44,352 nt of DNA from Gammaproteobacteria bacterium UBA4421 (GTDB lineage: Bacteria > Pseudomonadota > Gammaproteobacteria > Pseudomonadales > Azotimanducaceae): NCBI GenBank assembly GCA_002389675.1, contig DGQF01000053.1, positions 20,045 through 64,396 of the forward strand, in the 5' to 3' direction. A model generated the notes under the pieces. That model did not search any database. It had not been told where the DNA came from and saw nothing but the letters and a program-made list of their open reading frames with translations. Positions 35,586 through 44,314 of the stretch are shown here, one piece after another. Position 1 is the stretch's first letter; each line of letters begins with the position of its first letter. The position numbers and the translations under genes are program-made.

Positions 35586-38066
35586 CTAGCCAGGCAACTG
35601 AATTCGCACATCAGCGATTGAGAATACGAGTACCCCGTCTGACCATACGAGCAATGGTGTATCAATCGCGGACAGATCAACGCCAGCCGCCTTAAACTGG
35701 TGCAGCTTGAAACTGACTGGGGCCCACTGTCCAAGCGGCAATCCGCGGAACAAATCATCACCATCTATCTCGCCAACACTGGGATACCCGCTGTCCATCC
35801 GCACACGCACTTCGCCTGTCGGTCGTGTCTCAAGACGAATCTGCATGGTCAACTCAGCGTCTAAGTCTGAAAGCCCACTCAAATCAACCGAATAAGGCGC
35901 CTGCAAGAACAATTGGCCAGCGAAGTTCCCAGACCATGAGCATCGACGCGCATCCTCTTGAAGTAAACGATCAACAGCTTCGACGTGCATCCCACCGGCT
36001 GCGCTGAGAAAGTCATTCGCCACAACGGGTTGTTTCCAATTGTCTTGTTCACCGACATACAAGCGAAACGGCGCAATCGGCCGGCGGTCGTATATCCGAA
36101 CACCAGCAGAAGTATCCAGCTCGCGCGCACTGTCGACTTCAGATAAAGGGGCAAACTTAAGCTCGAGATCGCTCGCTGAATAGTTCAACCCGAATCCGTA
36201 GGGATACAGAGGGTTATAAACTTGATCATCCCTATTGCAGTTGGTTTGCAGCGCATCGGCCGGCCAAGAACAAGCCAGACGCCCAACAAAATCCGAGACA
36301 ATATTGCCTTGTTGATCTTTAAACAACACCTCAGCAACACCGCCACCTTCCCCACCAGGCAACCAGGCCACAACAAATGCATCAGAACTATTAAGCTCGG
36401 GATTGACCCACATGGGCCGGCCTGTCAGAAATACCACAACTACTGGAATGCCTGCAGTAGACAGCCGCCGCAATACCGCCAGATCTTCCGGCGAGTCAGC
36501 GCTATAGCTTAGGTGCGTGCGATCTCCTTCACCCTCGGCATACGGTTCTTCTCCGAAAACCACAATTGCAACATCCGGACGATCATCAAAACTACCGTCA
36601 ACGCTTAATTCGACCCGACCGCCCGCGTTCGTAACCACGCTTTGAATGCCACTATAAATGGAGGTCGCACCGGGGAAATCGCTATTGCTATTATCAGTAC
36701 CCTGCCAGGTCAGCGTCCACCCTCCGCATTGTTGGGTGATATTGTCAGCGCCAGCACCCGCCACCAGCACCTTCTGGCGCGGTGACAGAGGGAGAAGTCG
36801 GTTTTCATTTTTCAACAGTACCAAAGACTGCCTAACTGCATCGCGAGCAATCTCCCGGTGTGCAGCGCTACCAACCACAGACCGCGACGCGCTTTCCAAT
36901 CGCTCGGATGGCCGTCCACCGGCAAATAGTCCAGCGCGAAATTTCACGCGTAAAATCCGCCGAACGGCGTCGTTTATTCGCGATTCCTCAATCTCCCCTC
37001 TTGCGACTTGGGCGAGGGTTACCCCAATTAGCGGCTTCCAATCTTCGGGTGCCATAATCATATCAACACCAGCGTTAATACAATTTTTGCAGGAAAGCTG
37101 GTCCGCCCTTTCAACTTGCTTGAATCCGTTCCAATCACTAACAACAAGCCCGTCGAAGCCCATTTGCTCCTTGAGCACCTCCGTGATTAGATAATAGTGT
37201 CCATGGACCTTCTCGCCCTTCCAGCTATTAAACGTCGCCATCACCGTCTGAACGCCCGCGCCTAACGCGGTAAAATAACCCTGCGCGTGAATATCTCGTA
37301 ACTCGACCTCACTGGCGATGTTGTCTCCCTGGTCAATCCCGTCCTCAGTACCCCCATCACCTAAATAATGTTTTGCGGTGGCCAATACGCGGCCTTTGCC
37401 TAGAAAGGTTTCATGCTCTCCCTGCAAACCCAACACCATTTTCTCTGCGTATGCTTTTACAATATCGGGCGATTCAGAATAACTTTCATAACCCCGCCCC
37501 CAGCGATCATCTCGAACCACCGCCAGAGTAGGGGCAAAACTCCAGTCAATTCCTGTCGCGGCAACCTCAGCCGCAGTAATTTGAGCAATACGGTAGATAA
37601 GGTCCGGATTATTGGCGGCACCCAACCCAACATTATGAGGAAAGACAGTTGCGCCATAGACATTATTATGCCCGTGCACTGCATCAACACCCCAAATGAC
37701 CGGTACAGGCACATGGCCGTCCGCAGGCCGCATCGAGGCGTCATAGAACTCATCAGCGAGTGCGACCCACGCGGAAATACCGGCGTGTTTATTGTTGTTT
37801 GGAAACGAGCCGCCACCGTTGAGCACAGAGCCAATATGGTAGGCCCCTACTTCTTCAGGCGACACGTGACGGATCTCTGGCTGCATCATCTGGCCGATTT
37901 TCTGGGCCATGCTCATCTGATCCAACAATCCACTGATCTGCCCTTCAACCTCGGCATCGAGCCCGCGAGCGGAGCCACATTGAGGCCAGATCGAGTTATC
38001 TCTTGGCGAGACTGAAACCGCTTCAGATTTGGGCTCGGCGCGATACGCTCTGTTTAAATTAGGCAA
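35586..38066 (-). CDS. GH3 family exo-beta-glucanase with C-terminal ExoP-type beta-sandwich module
   Basis: An 826-residue GH3 enzyme. The TIM-barrel domain has WGVDAVHGHNNVYGATVFPHN and the nucleophile Asp311 in LVVSDWNG. The second domain has FGEEPYAEGEGD (acid/base region) and WLPGGEGGGVAEVLF. The last 115 or so residues form a beta-sandwich, ExoP_C-like module that resembles part of the GH81 protein. No ATG or GTG start exists. TTG 38066 is chosen since GGGAGGGG lies 6 bases upstream, which gives a protein with no signal peptide. A TTG at 38147 would add 27 residues that make a poor, lysine-interrupted signal sequence. The likely role is glucose release from beta-glucan oligosaccharides. 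Confidence 0.9.
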   Translation of the reverse strand: MPNLNRAYRAEPKSEAVSVSPRDNSIWPQCGSARGLDAEVEGQISGLLDQMSMAQKIGQMMQPEIRHVSPEEVGAYHIGSVLNGGGSFPNNNKHAGISAWVALADEFYDASMRPADGHVPVPVIWGVDAVHGHNNVYGATVFPHNVGLGAANNPDLIYRIAQITAAEVAATGIDWSFAPTLAVVRDDRWGRGYESYSESPDIVKAYAEKMVLGLQGEHETFLGKGRVLATAKHYLGDGGTEDGIDQGDNIASEVELRDIHAQGYFTALGAGVQTVMATFNSWKGEKVHGHYYLITEVLKEQMGFDGLVVSDWNGFKQVERADQLSCKNCINAGVDMIMAPEDWKPLIGVTLAQVARGEIEESRINDAVRRILRVKFRAGLFAGGRPSERLESASRSVVGSAAHREIARDAVRQSLVLLKNENRLLPLSPRQKVLVAGAGADNITQQCGGWTLTWQGTDNSNSDFPGATSIYSGIQSVVTNAGGRVELSVDGSFDDRPDVAIVVFGEEPYAEGEGDRTHLSYSADSPEDLAVLRRLSTAGIPVVVVFLTGRPMWVNPELNSSDAFVVAWLPGGEGGGVAEVLFKDQQGNIVSDFVGRLACSWPADALQTNCNRDDQVYNPLYPYGFGLNYSASDLELKFAPLSEVDSARELDTSAGVRIYDRRPIAPFRLYVGEQDNWKQPVVANDFLSAAGGMHVEAVDRLLQEDARRCSWSGNFAGQLFLQAPYSVDLSGLSDLDAELTMQIRLETRPTGEVRVRMDSGYPSVGEIDGDDLFRGLPLGQWAPVSFKLHQFKAAGVDLSAIDTPLLVWSDGVLVFSIADVRIQLPG

Positions 38067-38170
38067 AACAGCCCCCTCCCTCTTAATCAAACAAATAACT
38101 GAACAGGGTTTGACAAAAAAAGAGAACAATGCCTTTAAGAACGCCAACCGCAGGCAGATTATCCTCAGGA

Positions 38171-38184
38171 TGACAACGCTGTCA
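38171..38184. promoter_or_regulatory. LacI-type operator palindrome
   Basis: TGACAACGCTGTCA has perfect 5-base arms (TGACA/TGTCA) around a centre containing CG, the design of LacI-family operators. It lies 104 bases before the longer GH3 gene and 147 bases before the divergent VOC gene. The LacI-family gene at 43119-44147 is the obvious candidate to bind it. Confidence 0.6.
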
Positions 38185-38276
38185 ATACGCCATCGAAATC
38201 TGCGTGGAAATGCTGCTAAGGCAGATTGTACGCCCTACCATGGGTGGTTAAAGAGAAGTTTAAGACGGCCAAGGTG

Positions 38277-38286
38277 TGACATGTCA
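38277..38286. repeat. TGACATGTCA palindrome
   Basis: A perfect 10-base palindrome with the same TGACA/TGTCA arms as the operator at 38171-38184 but without the 4-base centre. It sits 45 bases upstream of the VOC gene ATG. It could be a related half-site arrangement or chance. Confidence 0.4.
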
Positions 38287-38331
38287 TTCGAAGGCGTATA
38301 CTTTGTTCTGGCTTCAATAAAAGAGGGGAAA

Positions 38332-39540
38332 ATGCGGGGATTTATTACGGGGATATTCTGTCTTTGGATCAGCGGATGCGCGCTTGAGCGGTCCGATAAT
38401 CAGGTTAGTCTCACGTCGTCACCTGAAGACGATCGCTCGCAAGGTTACGAGCCCCCCAACCAACTGAATTTTGGGCCCGCTATAACCTTTTCCTCCGATA
38501 AAGATATCGGCCTTGCGGCACGAGTTCATTTTGCAACACATACACCCAATTTCGATCGCGCCTGGGCCTTTTACCAAATGTTGGGATATAGCACCGGCCA
38601 GAGCGGTTTTCCGTTAACCAATACCCACGCTATGGCCCGCGCTTTGGGCATGTTTGATCTGTGCCAGTATGAACTGGCCAAAGGTGCGGTCATCGATATT
38701 CCAGGTAGCATCAACACGGTCGACATCGACCTGCTCCAGTTCAAAACCCCGTTTAACGACGCGCCACCATATGCCTTGCCGAACCACCTCGGCATGGCTT
38801 ACGCGGCCATGCTAAGTACAGACTTGGATGCAGACTATACCTTTCTGCGTGAGCGAGGAGTTGAGTTTTTTACGCCACCTTTTGGTAGACCTGGCAAGCG
38901 ATTTACATTTTTCAAAGACGTGGACGGCGTCTTGTACAAATTAATGGAAGATCCAGCGCACCAGCAACCGGCGCAAAAGGGAGCAACCACAGCCCACATA
39001 ATCGCAATGCCATACATTGGCATCAACGTCAGCAGTCTTGACGCATCGTTGAATTTTTACAAGGCATTGGGCTATGACGACATAACCCTCCTGCCTCAAC
39101 GTCGAAGCTCTCTCGCCGAAGCACGGGCCTACGGCCTAGATGAGCCATTCGAGTTTGTTGGAGCGGACATTGGGCTTTCCCGGGGAGACAGACACCGCCT
39201 GCGGTTGCTACAGTGGATAACACCTTTCAACCCGGAACCGCCGTATCCCGCGCCCATTAATCATATTGGCATCCACCGCATCGCGGTGGTCGTTGCGGAT
39301 ATGGAGCGCGCGGTCGACATCCTTAAAAATCAAGACGTCGAATTTCTTTCGGAAATCGCCCCTTGCTGCAGCGGCACCAACGAGGATGCGATGGCCATCG
39401 TCCATGCCATCGACCCTGATGGGGTTTTTGTCGAGCTGGTTGGCCCAATAACACCCCGCGAACCAACACCGCAGCCCAGCCACTGCGGCCCATTGGAGAT
39501 CAAATATCCTGATCCGGCAGACCTCGAAGACTTCCTATAG
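38332..39540 (+). CDS. Lipoprotein with two VOC (glyoxalase-fold) domains
   Basis: A 402-residue predicted lipoprotein: signal peptide with lipobox ISGC and Cys16. Two VOC domains follow, about 62-207 (RVHFATHTPNFDRAWAFYQMLGY ... FFKDVDGVLYKLMEDP) and 225-373 (YIGINVSSLDASLNFYKALGY ... HAIDPDGVFVELVGP). VOC folds make glyoxalases, dioxygenases, epimerases and binding proteins; no specific activity can be read here. AGAGGGG lies just before ATG 38332. The frame continues upstream antisense to GH3 but without family similarity. It is divergent from GH3 and ends 3 bases from the convergent GH81 stop. A cell-envelope VOC protein in a glucan locus is unusual, and its function is unknown. Confidence 0.85.
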   Translation: MRGFITGIFCLWISGCALERSDNQVSLTSSPEDDRSQGYEPPNQLNFGPAITFSSDKDIGLAARVHFATHTPNFDRAWAFYQMLGYSTGQSGFPLTNTHAMARALGMFDLCQYELAKGAVIDIPGSINTVDIDLLQFKTPFNDAPPYALPNHLGMAYAAMLSTDLDADYTFLRERGVEFFTPPFGRPGKRFTFFKDVDGVLYKLMEDPAHQQPAQKGATTAHIIAMPYIGINVSSLDASLNFYKALGYDDITLLPQRRSSLAEARAYGLDEPFEFVGADIGLSRGDRHRLRLLQWITPFNPEPPYPAPINHIGIHRIAVVVADMERAVDILKNQDVEFLSEIAPCCSGTNEDAMAIVHAIDPDGVFVELVGPITPREPTPQPSHCGPLEIKYPDPADLEDFL

Positions 39541-39543
39541 CCG

Positions 39544-42500
39544 TCAGTTCGTAACCCATGTAAAGCCGAGCGGGGCGGCATCAACAACTTGACCATTACT
39601 AAACGTCACCCGGCGAGGTGACGCGTCAAAGTTATACACAACATAAGTCACAACACCTGACTTATTAAAGGCCATCGCAGCGGGATAATCAGCCGTCAGA
39701 TCGCCGGTTCCCGTAATCATCTGGCCCAACGCTTGGAAGGTATAAAGCCAATGGAATGTATGCGCCTTGGTTTCTCCGGCCTCCGGAATATAGCTCCCAA
39801 CGGATTCGTAATCTGCAATTGCCGCATCGGGGTCTTGTAAAGCCCACAAATTCCACCATAGATCGCGCCATTGGTCATTAGGCAAACCGGATGGGCGTTG
39901 GTTAGAAGACTCACTTAATCCGAGCGCAACGTAATCTGCCAAATAATCCGGGTATTGCCCCACATGCAGAATTAGTGGGTTAGAAGGCAACCCTTGAATA
40001 CCCAATATGTGCGCAAAAGCGCCGCTGAAAAATGTAGCAAACGCTGACCCATCGCCCCAGATGATCGATGTTGTTATCCGGCTGTAACCGGGGGGGAAAT
40101 TATCTGTCTCAGCACTGAGCTGATTGAACCCATCAAGATTGTTCCAATATTCCCAATAAGCAGCCGCGGTGGAGGCATGCAGATACATACCGCGGTCCAC
40201 AATGTCATCTTGCTGGGTAATTAATCCATACAAAACCATCGCGCCATATGCATTGGCCGCCTCAGAAGTTGATTCATTATTATTTCCCCGCACAAAGTTC
40301 ACTTTACCCGATGCCCAGGAAAATCCATTCGCCGGATCGAAGTGACGAAGATAAGGGAATAGCGGATCATCTCGACCAGCAGCGTAATCACGAATCAACA
40401 GCTCAATCATTGGACCGTATTGCGTTTCGCTACACCACTGCACATCTTGGCGGCAAATTTCCGCCGCCGCGCGAATAAAATAGCCATAGTGGAAGTGATG
40501 ATCATTAAGTTGCTGATGAGACCCAAAAGCCTCTTCCAATCCCAGCAAAGTATCCCACCGGTCGTCATAAACAAAGTACTTAACTTCATCCAGGGAGCCA
40601 TTTGTATTGGCGGTAAACCAATCTGCCAACTCAATCTTCAACCAAGCCAACAGCTGATCGGCTTCCGTTTCTAGGCCACTGGCATCAGCGATTGCAATTA
40701 AGTCGGCAACCTTACCGTAATTTTTACCTGCCCAATATGTATTCGTTTGTGAGTTCCAAGATGGTGGCCCTGCATCAATAAATTCTCTCACGAGCGCGCT
40801 GAATTGATTTAGGTCAAAGGTCCCGGGTAACGTCGGTAACGCAGGCAGAACGCCGATCGCGGGTAGCGAATAGGTAAAACTGTCGGTCGCCTGGAATTGA
40901 ATTACACCCCTTGCACTGCGGATGGAAAATTCTGGAGCAACGCTGGTAACTTGATTTTTCCAATGCATGGGCATCAGTCCGGCGTAGGTCTCTATGGCAA
41001 GGCCCTGCTGATCAAGATATTGATGGGTGATCGCTACGCTATTAGTGGTCCGATCGACCTGATAATCCACTGTCACGGAGGCCACGACGTTTCTCGCAAG
41101 CGCTGCTACGGCGTTGATCAATTCCGTTGTCGGTGTTTGATTCTTGATCGGTATTAACGCAACGGTGAGCTCTCCGGCAGCGTTATTCACCGTCATGGCG
41201 TTGCTGGCAACGTTGCTAAAGGTTGTTTCACCTTCTCCGGTGATCAAAAAGTGATTATAAACCCCAGCAACATTGGTCCACACACCTAAGCTATTGTTTT
41301 CGTTGAAAAATATTCCTTTTTCGGGGCCGTCTGAGCGTAGCGTACGCACCTGCAAGTTTCCCTGCAGTACGGTAAAGTAGGCGTACGGTGAGCCGTGCAC
41401 AAACGTCGCATGCATAACTGTTTCGCCGTTTACGTGCCATAGCGCTGTCACGGATCCGTCGCTGTGATCGCTTAGCGAAACTTGCAAATTTGCGTAGTCT
41501 GTATTGCCGATCGCTAACCCGTCGAATACCTCTGAAAAAGGATCGGGAATTGGAAAACCGAAACCTTGGGAGGATGCCCCTAGTCCAGCTGGAAGCCCAC
41601 TGATTCGCGCGCCGCGATCAGAGATTCGAGCAATCATGGGATCAGGAGTGATGTAAGCGGCGTCGTTAGGGTCTCCGACATTCATCTCACCAAGAAACGG
41701 AATAGAGCCCCACCATCGATGAGTAGGCACTTTAGATTGCAGTGCCGGGCCAATTAACTTGGGAAATATTGGCGCCGGCGATCCCACCGGTATTCCCGTA
41801 GAAACATTACACCCGGCGACAGCGGGTTCAACCACTCCAGCGTTATAGGCCCAAAAACCAAAATCTTCGACACAGCGGACGCTACCGGGGTTAATCGTGT
41901 CCGAGACGTTTCCAGCGCCAAACGGCAATAATTCAAACGGGCCCGCGTATCCACCACCGCCGGGGTCAACCGGCCCATCAAATCCCCCGGTGAACTTAAT
42001 ATTGTCGACTTGAAAGACAGTATTTGTTGCGCCAGTCGCCCAGATGACAATACCGGTGTTCACCCGAGTTAAATCCAAACCTCCGGTCACCAGCTGGGCA
42101 ACTGATAGCGTTACCGTTTGCCAATCTCCACCAGAAAAATCGGCAAGATTTTGATCACCAGAAGTACACGGGAAAAAACAGTCTAACTTGGCCGTCAAAC
42201 GCCCGTCGCCGCTCACGATTTTAACGTCGAAAGATAAAGCGCCTTGAGCAAAACTAGATATATTGACGCCAGCGGTAGAGGCGATAAACACACCCGCAAG
42301 CTCGCCAGACGAGCCATGGGTAATCTGCAGCACGTCGCCACGGACCGAATCCGTGATGAATTCCCAACTGATGCTTGGGCACGCCGCGCCATTGTCGTTA
42401 ACACAATCGGCAAAATCGATGGCCTCATCAAAAGCACTCAGGCCAATGTCCCAGTCGGGACCAATAATACCGCCGAAAAGGACACTCAACTCCCGCTCCT

Positions 42501-43065
42501 CATCGCCAGCCGCCTGAACCTCAACATTACGTCCAACCGAGGCGGAATTGAGCGCGGCATCGGTCGCGGTGTAGGTTAACTCGTATACGCCGGGCGACTC
42601 AGCAACGGCACCGGTCACTACAACGGCAACCTCACCGTCAACGCGGTCCAACGCCGTAGCTCCGGCATCAACGAATGCGTCACCCTCGATAATGGTCAAC
42701 GCCGATGGACCATTGAGGGTGATCACCGGTGGCGTCGTATCGCTAACTATCACTGTGCGCGAGACACGCGCTACGTTACCTGCTGAGTCGGACGCCGAAT
42801 AGTCCAGCGTATACGTTCCAGCGTCAGCGCCCACTTCATCGGTGCTGAAAACGTCTGACAAAACCCCATCGTCATTAGCTTGGGCTCCCGGATCCACGAA
42901 GTCCGTTCCTTGCTCATGCGCGATGTCAGCGGCGCCATTGAGCGTAATCGAAGGTGCTGTAGTATCTACGGGCACGGGGGGAGAATCAGAGCTTGAACCT
43001 CCACCACCGCATCCGCTCGCCCCTAAAAGGGCAAACGCTAACCATATAAATCCAGTAGATCTCAT
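39544..43065 (-). CDS. GH81 endo-beta-1,3-glucanase lipoprotein, multidomain
   Basis: A 1173-residue laminarinase-type enzyme that cuts internal beta-1,3-glucosidic bonds. The lipobox GASGC gives Cys19, followed by a Gly/Ser linker, so it is an envelope lipoprotein, probably surface-exposed. Two DUF5011/HYR-like Ig domains lie at about 35-107 and 110-184 (both with TxPxITLNG and a DSAGN/DAALN turn). A beta-sandwich module related to the GH3 C terminus is at about 240-360. The GH81 domain runs from about 390 to 1140, with PTHRWWGSIPFLG, the catalytic-cleft segment DHHFHYGYF (855-863) and NNESTSEAANAY (929-940), which holds the conserved glutamates. ATG 43065 has AGAGG 7 bases upstream. It lies 53 bases after the LacI gene. 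Confidence 0.93.
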   Translation of the reverse strand: MRSTGFIWLAFALLGASGCGGGGSSSDSPPVPVDTTAPSITLNGAADIAHEQGTDFVDPGAQANDDGVLSDVFSTDEVGADAGTYTLDYSASDSAGNVARVSRTVIVSDTTPPVITLNGPSALTIIEGDAFVDAGATALDRVDGEVAVVVTGAVAESPGVYELTYTATDAALNSASVGRNVEVQAAGDEERELSVLFGGIIGPDWDIGLSAFDEAIDFADCVNDNGAACPSISWEFITDSVRGDVLQITHGSSGELAGVFIASTAGVNISSFAQGALSFDVKIVSGDGRLTAKLDCFFPCTSGDQNLADFSGGDWQTVTLSVAQLVTGGLDLTRVNTGIVIWATGATNTVFQVDNIKFTGGFDGPVDPGGGGYAGPFELLPFGAGNVSDTINPGSVRCVEDFGFWAYNAGVVEPAVAGCNVSTGIPVGSPAPIFPKLIGPALQSKVPTHRWWGSIPFLGEMNVGDPNDAAYITPDPMIARISDRGARISGLPAGLGASSQGFGFPIPDPFSEVFDGLAIGNTDYANLQVSLSDHSDGSVTALWHVNGETVMHATFVHGSPYAYFTVLQGNLQVRTLRSDGPEKGIFFNENNSLGVWTNVAGVYNHFLITGEGETTFSNVASNAMTVNNAAGELTVALIPIKNQTPTTELINAVAALARNVVASVTVDYQVDRTTNSVAITHQYLDQQGLAIETYAGLMPMHWKNQVTSVAPEFSIRSARGVIQFQATDSFTYSLPAIGVLPALPTLPGTFDLNQFSALVREFIDAGPPSWNSQTNTYWAGKNYGKVADLIAIADASGLETEADQLLAWLKIELADWFTANTNGSLDEVKYFVYDDRWDTLLGLEEAFGSHQQLNDHHFHYGYFIRAAAEICRQDVQWCSETQYGPMIELLIRDYAAGRDDPLFPYLRHFDPANGFSWASGKVNFVRGNNNESTSEAANAYGAMVLYGLITQQDDIVDRGMYLHASTAAAYWEYWNNLDGFNQLSAETDNFPPGYSRITTSIIWGDGSAFATFFSGAFAHILGIQGLPSNPLILHVGQYPDYLADYVALGLSESSNQRPSGLPNDQWRDLWWNLWALQDPDAAIADYESVGSYIPEAGETKAHTFHWLYTFQALGQMITGTGDLTADYPAAMAFNKSGVVTYVVYNFDASPRRVTFSNGQVVDAAPLGFTWVTN

Positions 43066-43118
43066 ACATATACCTCTGATCAAAAATAAAATGCCCTTGG
43101 CGATACCAAAGGCGAAGG

Positions 43119-44147
43119 CTAAAGCGGCGGGCCTGACGATCCTCGAATAATCACCTTGCAATCAAAATGCAGGCTCGACGCCTTTTGGTCTGGGCGCTGC
43201 AGGCGGGCAATCAGACTGCGCGTTGCGTGTTCGGTCATGGCCTCAATGGGCTGTCTAATCGTCGTTAGTGGCGGCCATGTATGCGACGCGAGAGGCGTGT
43301 CGTCGAACCCTGTGACCGATAGGTCTGCAGGAACGTTCAAGCCACGCTCGCGCGCCTCAAATATCACACCGGCGGCCATATCGTCGTTGCTGGCAATAAT
43401 CACGGTCGGGCGATCGGTCTTCTCTAGGAGCGACGCAGCGGCGGTAACCCCGGATTCAAAGCTGAAATAGCCTTGGGTAACCCAATCGGCACGCAAGGGT
43501 AATCCGGCGTCAGTCAAAGCTTGCTGGTATCCCATCAATCGTTTTAACGACACGCTGTGGTCTGGGTGCCCCTTAACAAATGCGATTCGCCGGTGGCCCA
43601 AAGCGATTAAATGCGCAGTCATGTCATAGCTCGCCTGCCGGTCGTCACAGAATACGTTTACGCCTGAGGCGGTACGGAGGCTCGGCCCGATAAATGCTGT
43701 GGGCACCTGCAACTCATCAAGCGCTTGTCTGACCTCCGGGTTGTCTACAACTGGGGCGGTAAGCATGATTGCATCAACACGAGTCTGCAGAACGAACTTG
43801 CGCACCTCCGGGACCAGGTCCTGCCCAGGCAGAGTAACAGGGCGTAATAACAGTGAATAACCCAATTCCTCGCATGCACTCAGCGCGCTCTTTAACACCG
43901 CCCCGACATAACTGAATTCACGCGGGTTTTCATAGATGAGGCCCAAAGCATATGAGCGTTTTCCGGAAAGACCTCTTGCCGCAGCATTCGGTTCGTATCC
44001 CAGCTCGTTGATTGCTGAAAGCACTTTGTCGCGGGTGGCGGTCCTTACATTCGGTTCGTTATTAACCACTCGGGAAACCGTCTTGATGGATACGCCAGCC
44101 TGAGCAGCAACGTCAAAAACGGTAGATTGAGACTTTCGCAATCCCAT
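43119..44147 (-). CDS. LacI-family transcriptional regulator
   Basis: A 342-residue repressor. The N-terminal helix-turn-helix is TVFDVAAQAGVSIKTVSRVVNNEPNVR, with the hinge helix PNAAARGLSGKRS near residue 55. A periplasmic-binding-protein-like effector domain follows (about 65-335, with NDDMAAGVIFEARERGLNVPADLSVTGFDDTPLA). The effector is unknown; a glucan-derived sugar is the natural guess from context. It lies directly upstream of the GH81 gene with a 53-base gap, so both may be co-transcribed. The palindrome TGACAACGCTGTCA beside the longer GH3 gene is a candidate operator. No strong Shine-Dalgarno precedes ATG 44147. Confidence 0.93.
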   Translation of the reverse strand: MGLRKSQSTVFDVAAQAGVSIKTVSRVVNNEPNVRTATRDKVLSAINELGYEPNAAARGLSGKRSYALGLIYENPREFSYVGAVLKSALSACEELGYSLLLRPVTLPGQDLVPEVRKFVLQTRVDAIMLTAPVVDNPEVRQALDELQVPTAFIGPSLRTASGVNVFCDDRQASYDMTAHLIALGHRRIAFVKGHPDHSVSLKRLMGYQQALTDAGLPLRADWVTQGYFSFESGVTAAASLLEKTDRPTVIIASNDDMAAGVIFEARERGLNVPADLSVTGFDDTPLASHTWPPLTTIRQPIEAMTEHATRSLIARLQRPDQKASSLHFDCKVIIRGSSGPPL

Positions 44148-44220
44148 TAAGCAAACAACAAGAATAAGAATTCACACATGACTACGCTCGCTCCCGTATG
44201 GCAACCCTACGCAAAAAGGT

Positions 44221-44254
44221 TTTAAAAGAAAAGCCGGCCAATAACGGCCGGCTT
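44221..44254 (-). terminator. Rho-independent terminator, minus strand
   Basis: AAGCCGGCC and GGCCGGCTT form a 9-base-pair perfect stem around a 6-base loop. Read on the minus strand the stem is followed by TTTTCTTTTAAAA. It would end the transcript of a gene to the right of the window before the LacI gene, so LacI has its own promoter in 44148-44220. Confidence 0.8.
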
Positions 44255-44314
44255 GAATCCACAATAGCTAGAGGCCGCGAAACATCCTCGCAAACAGCAG
44301 CCAATCGCCAGGCG

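Noticed and set aside
35432..35764. Minus-strand open frame of 110 codons overlapping the end of the longer GH3 gene
   Set aside because: Shadow frame of the GH3 C terminus; no start context or similarity.
38029..38331. Upstream extension of the VOC lipoprotein frame antisense to GH3
   Set aside because: The lipoprotein signal with a good ribosome binding site starts at 38332; the upstream residues look random.
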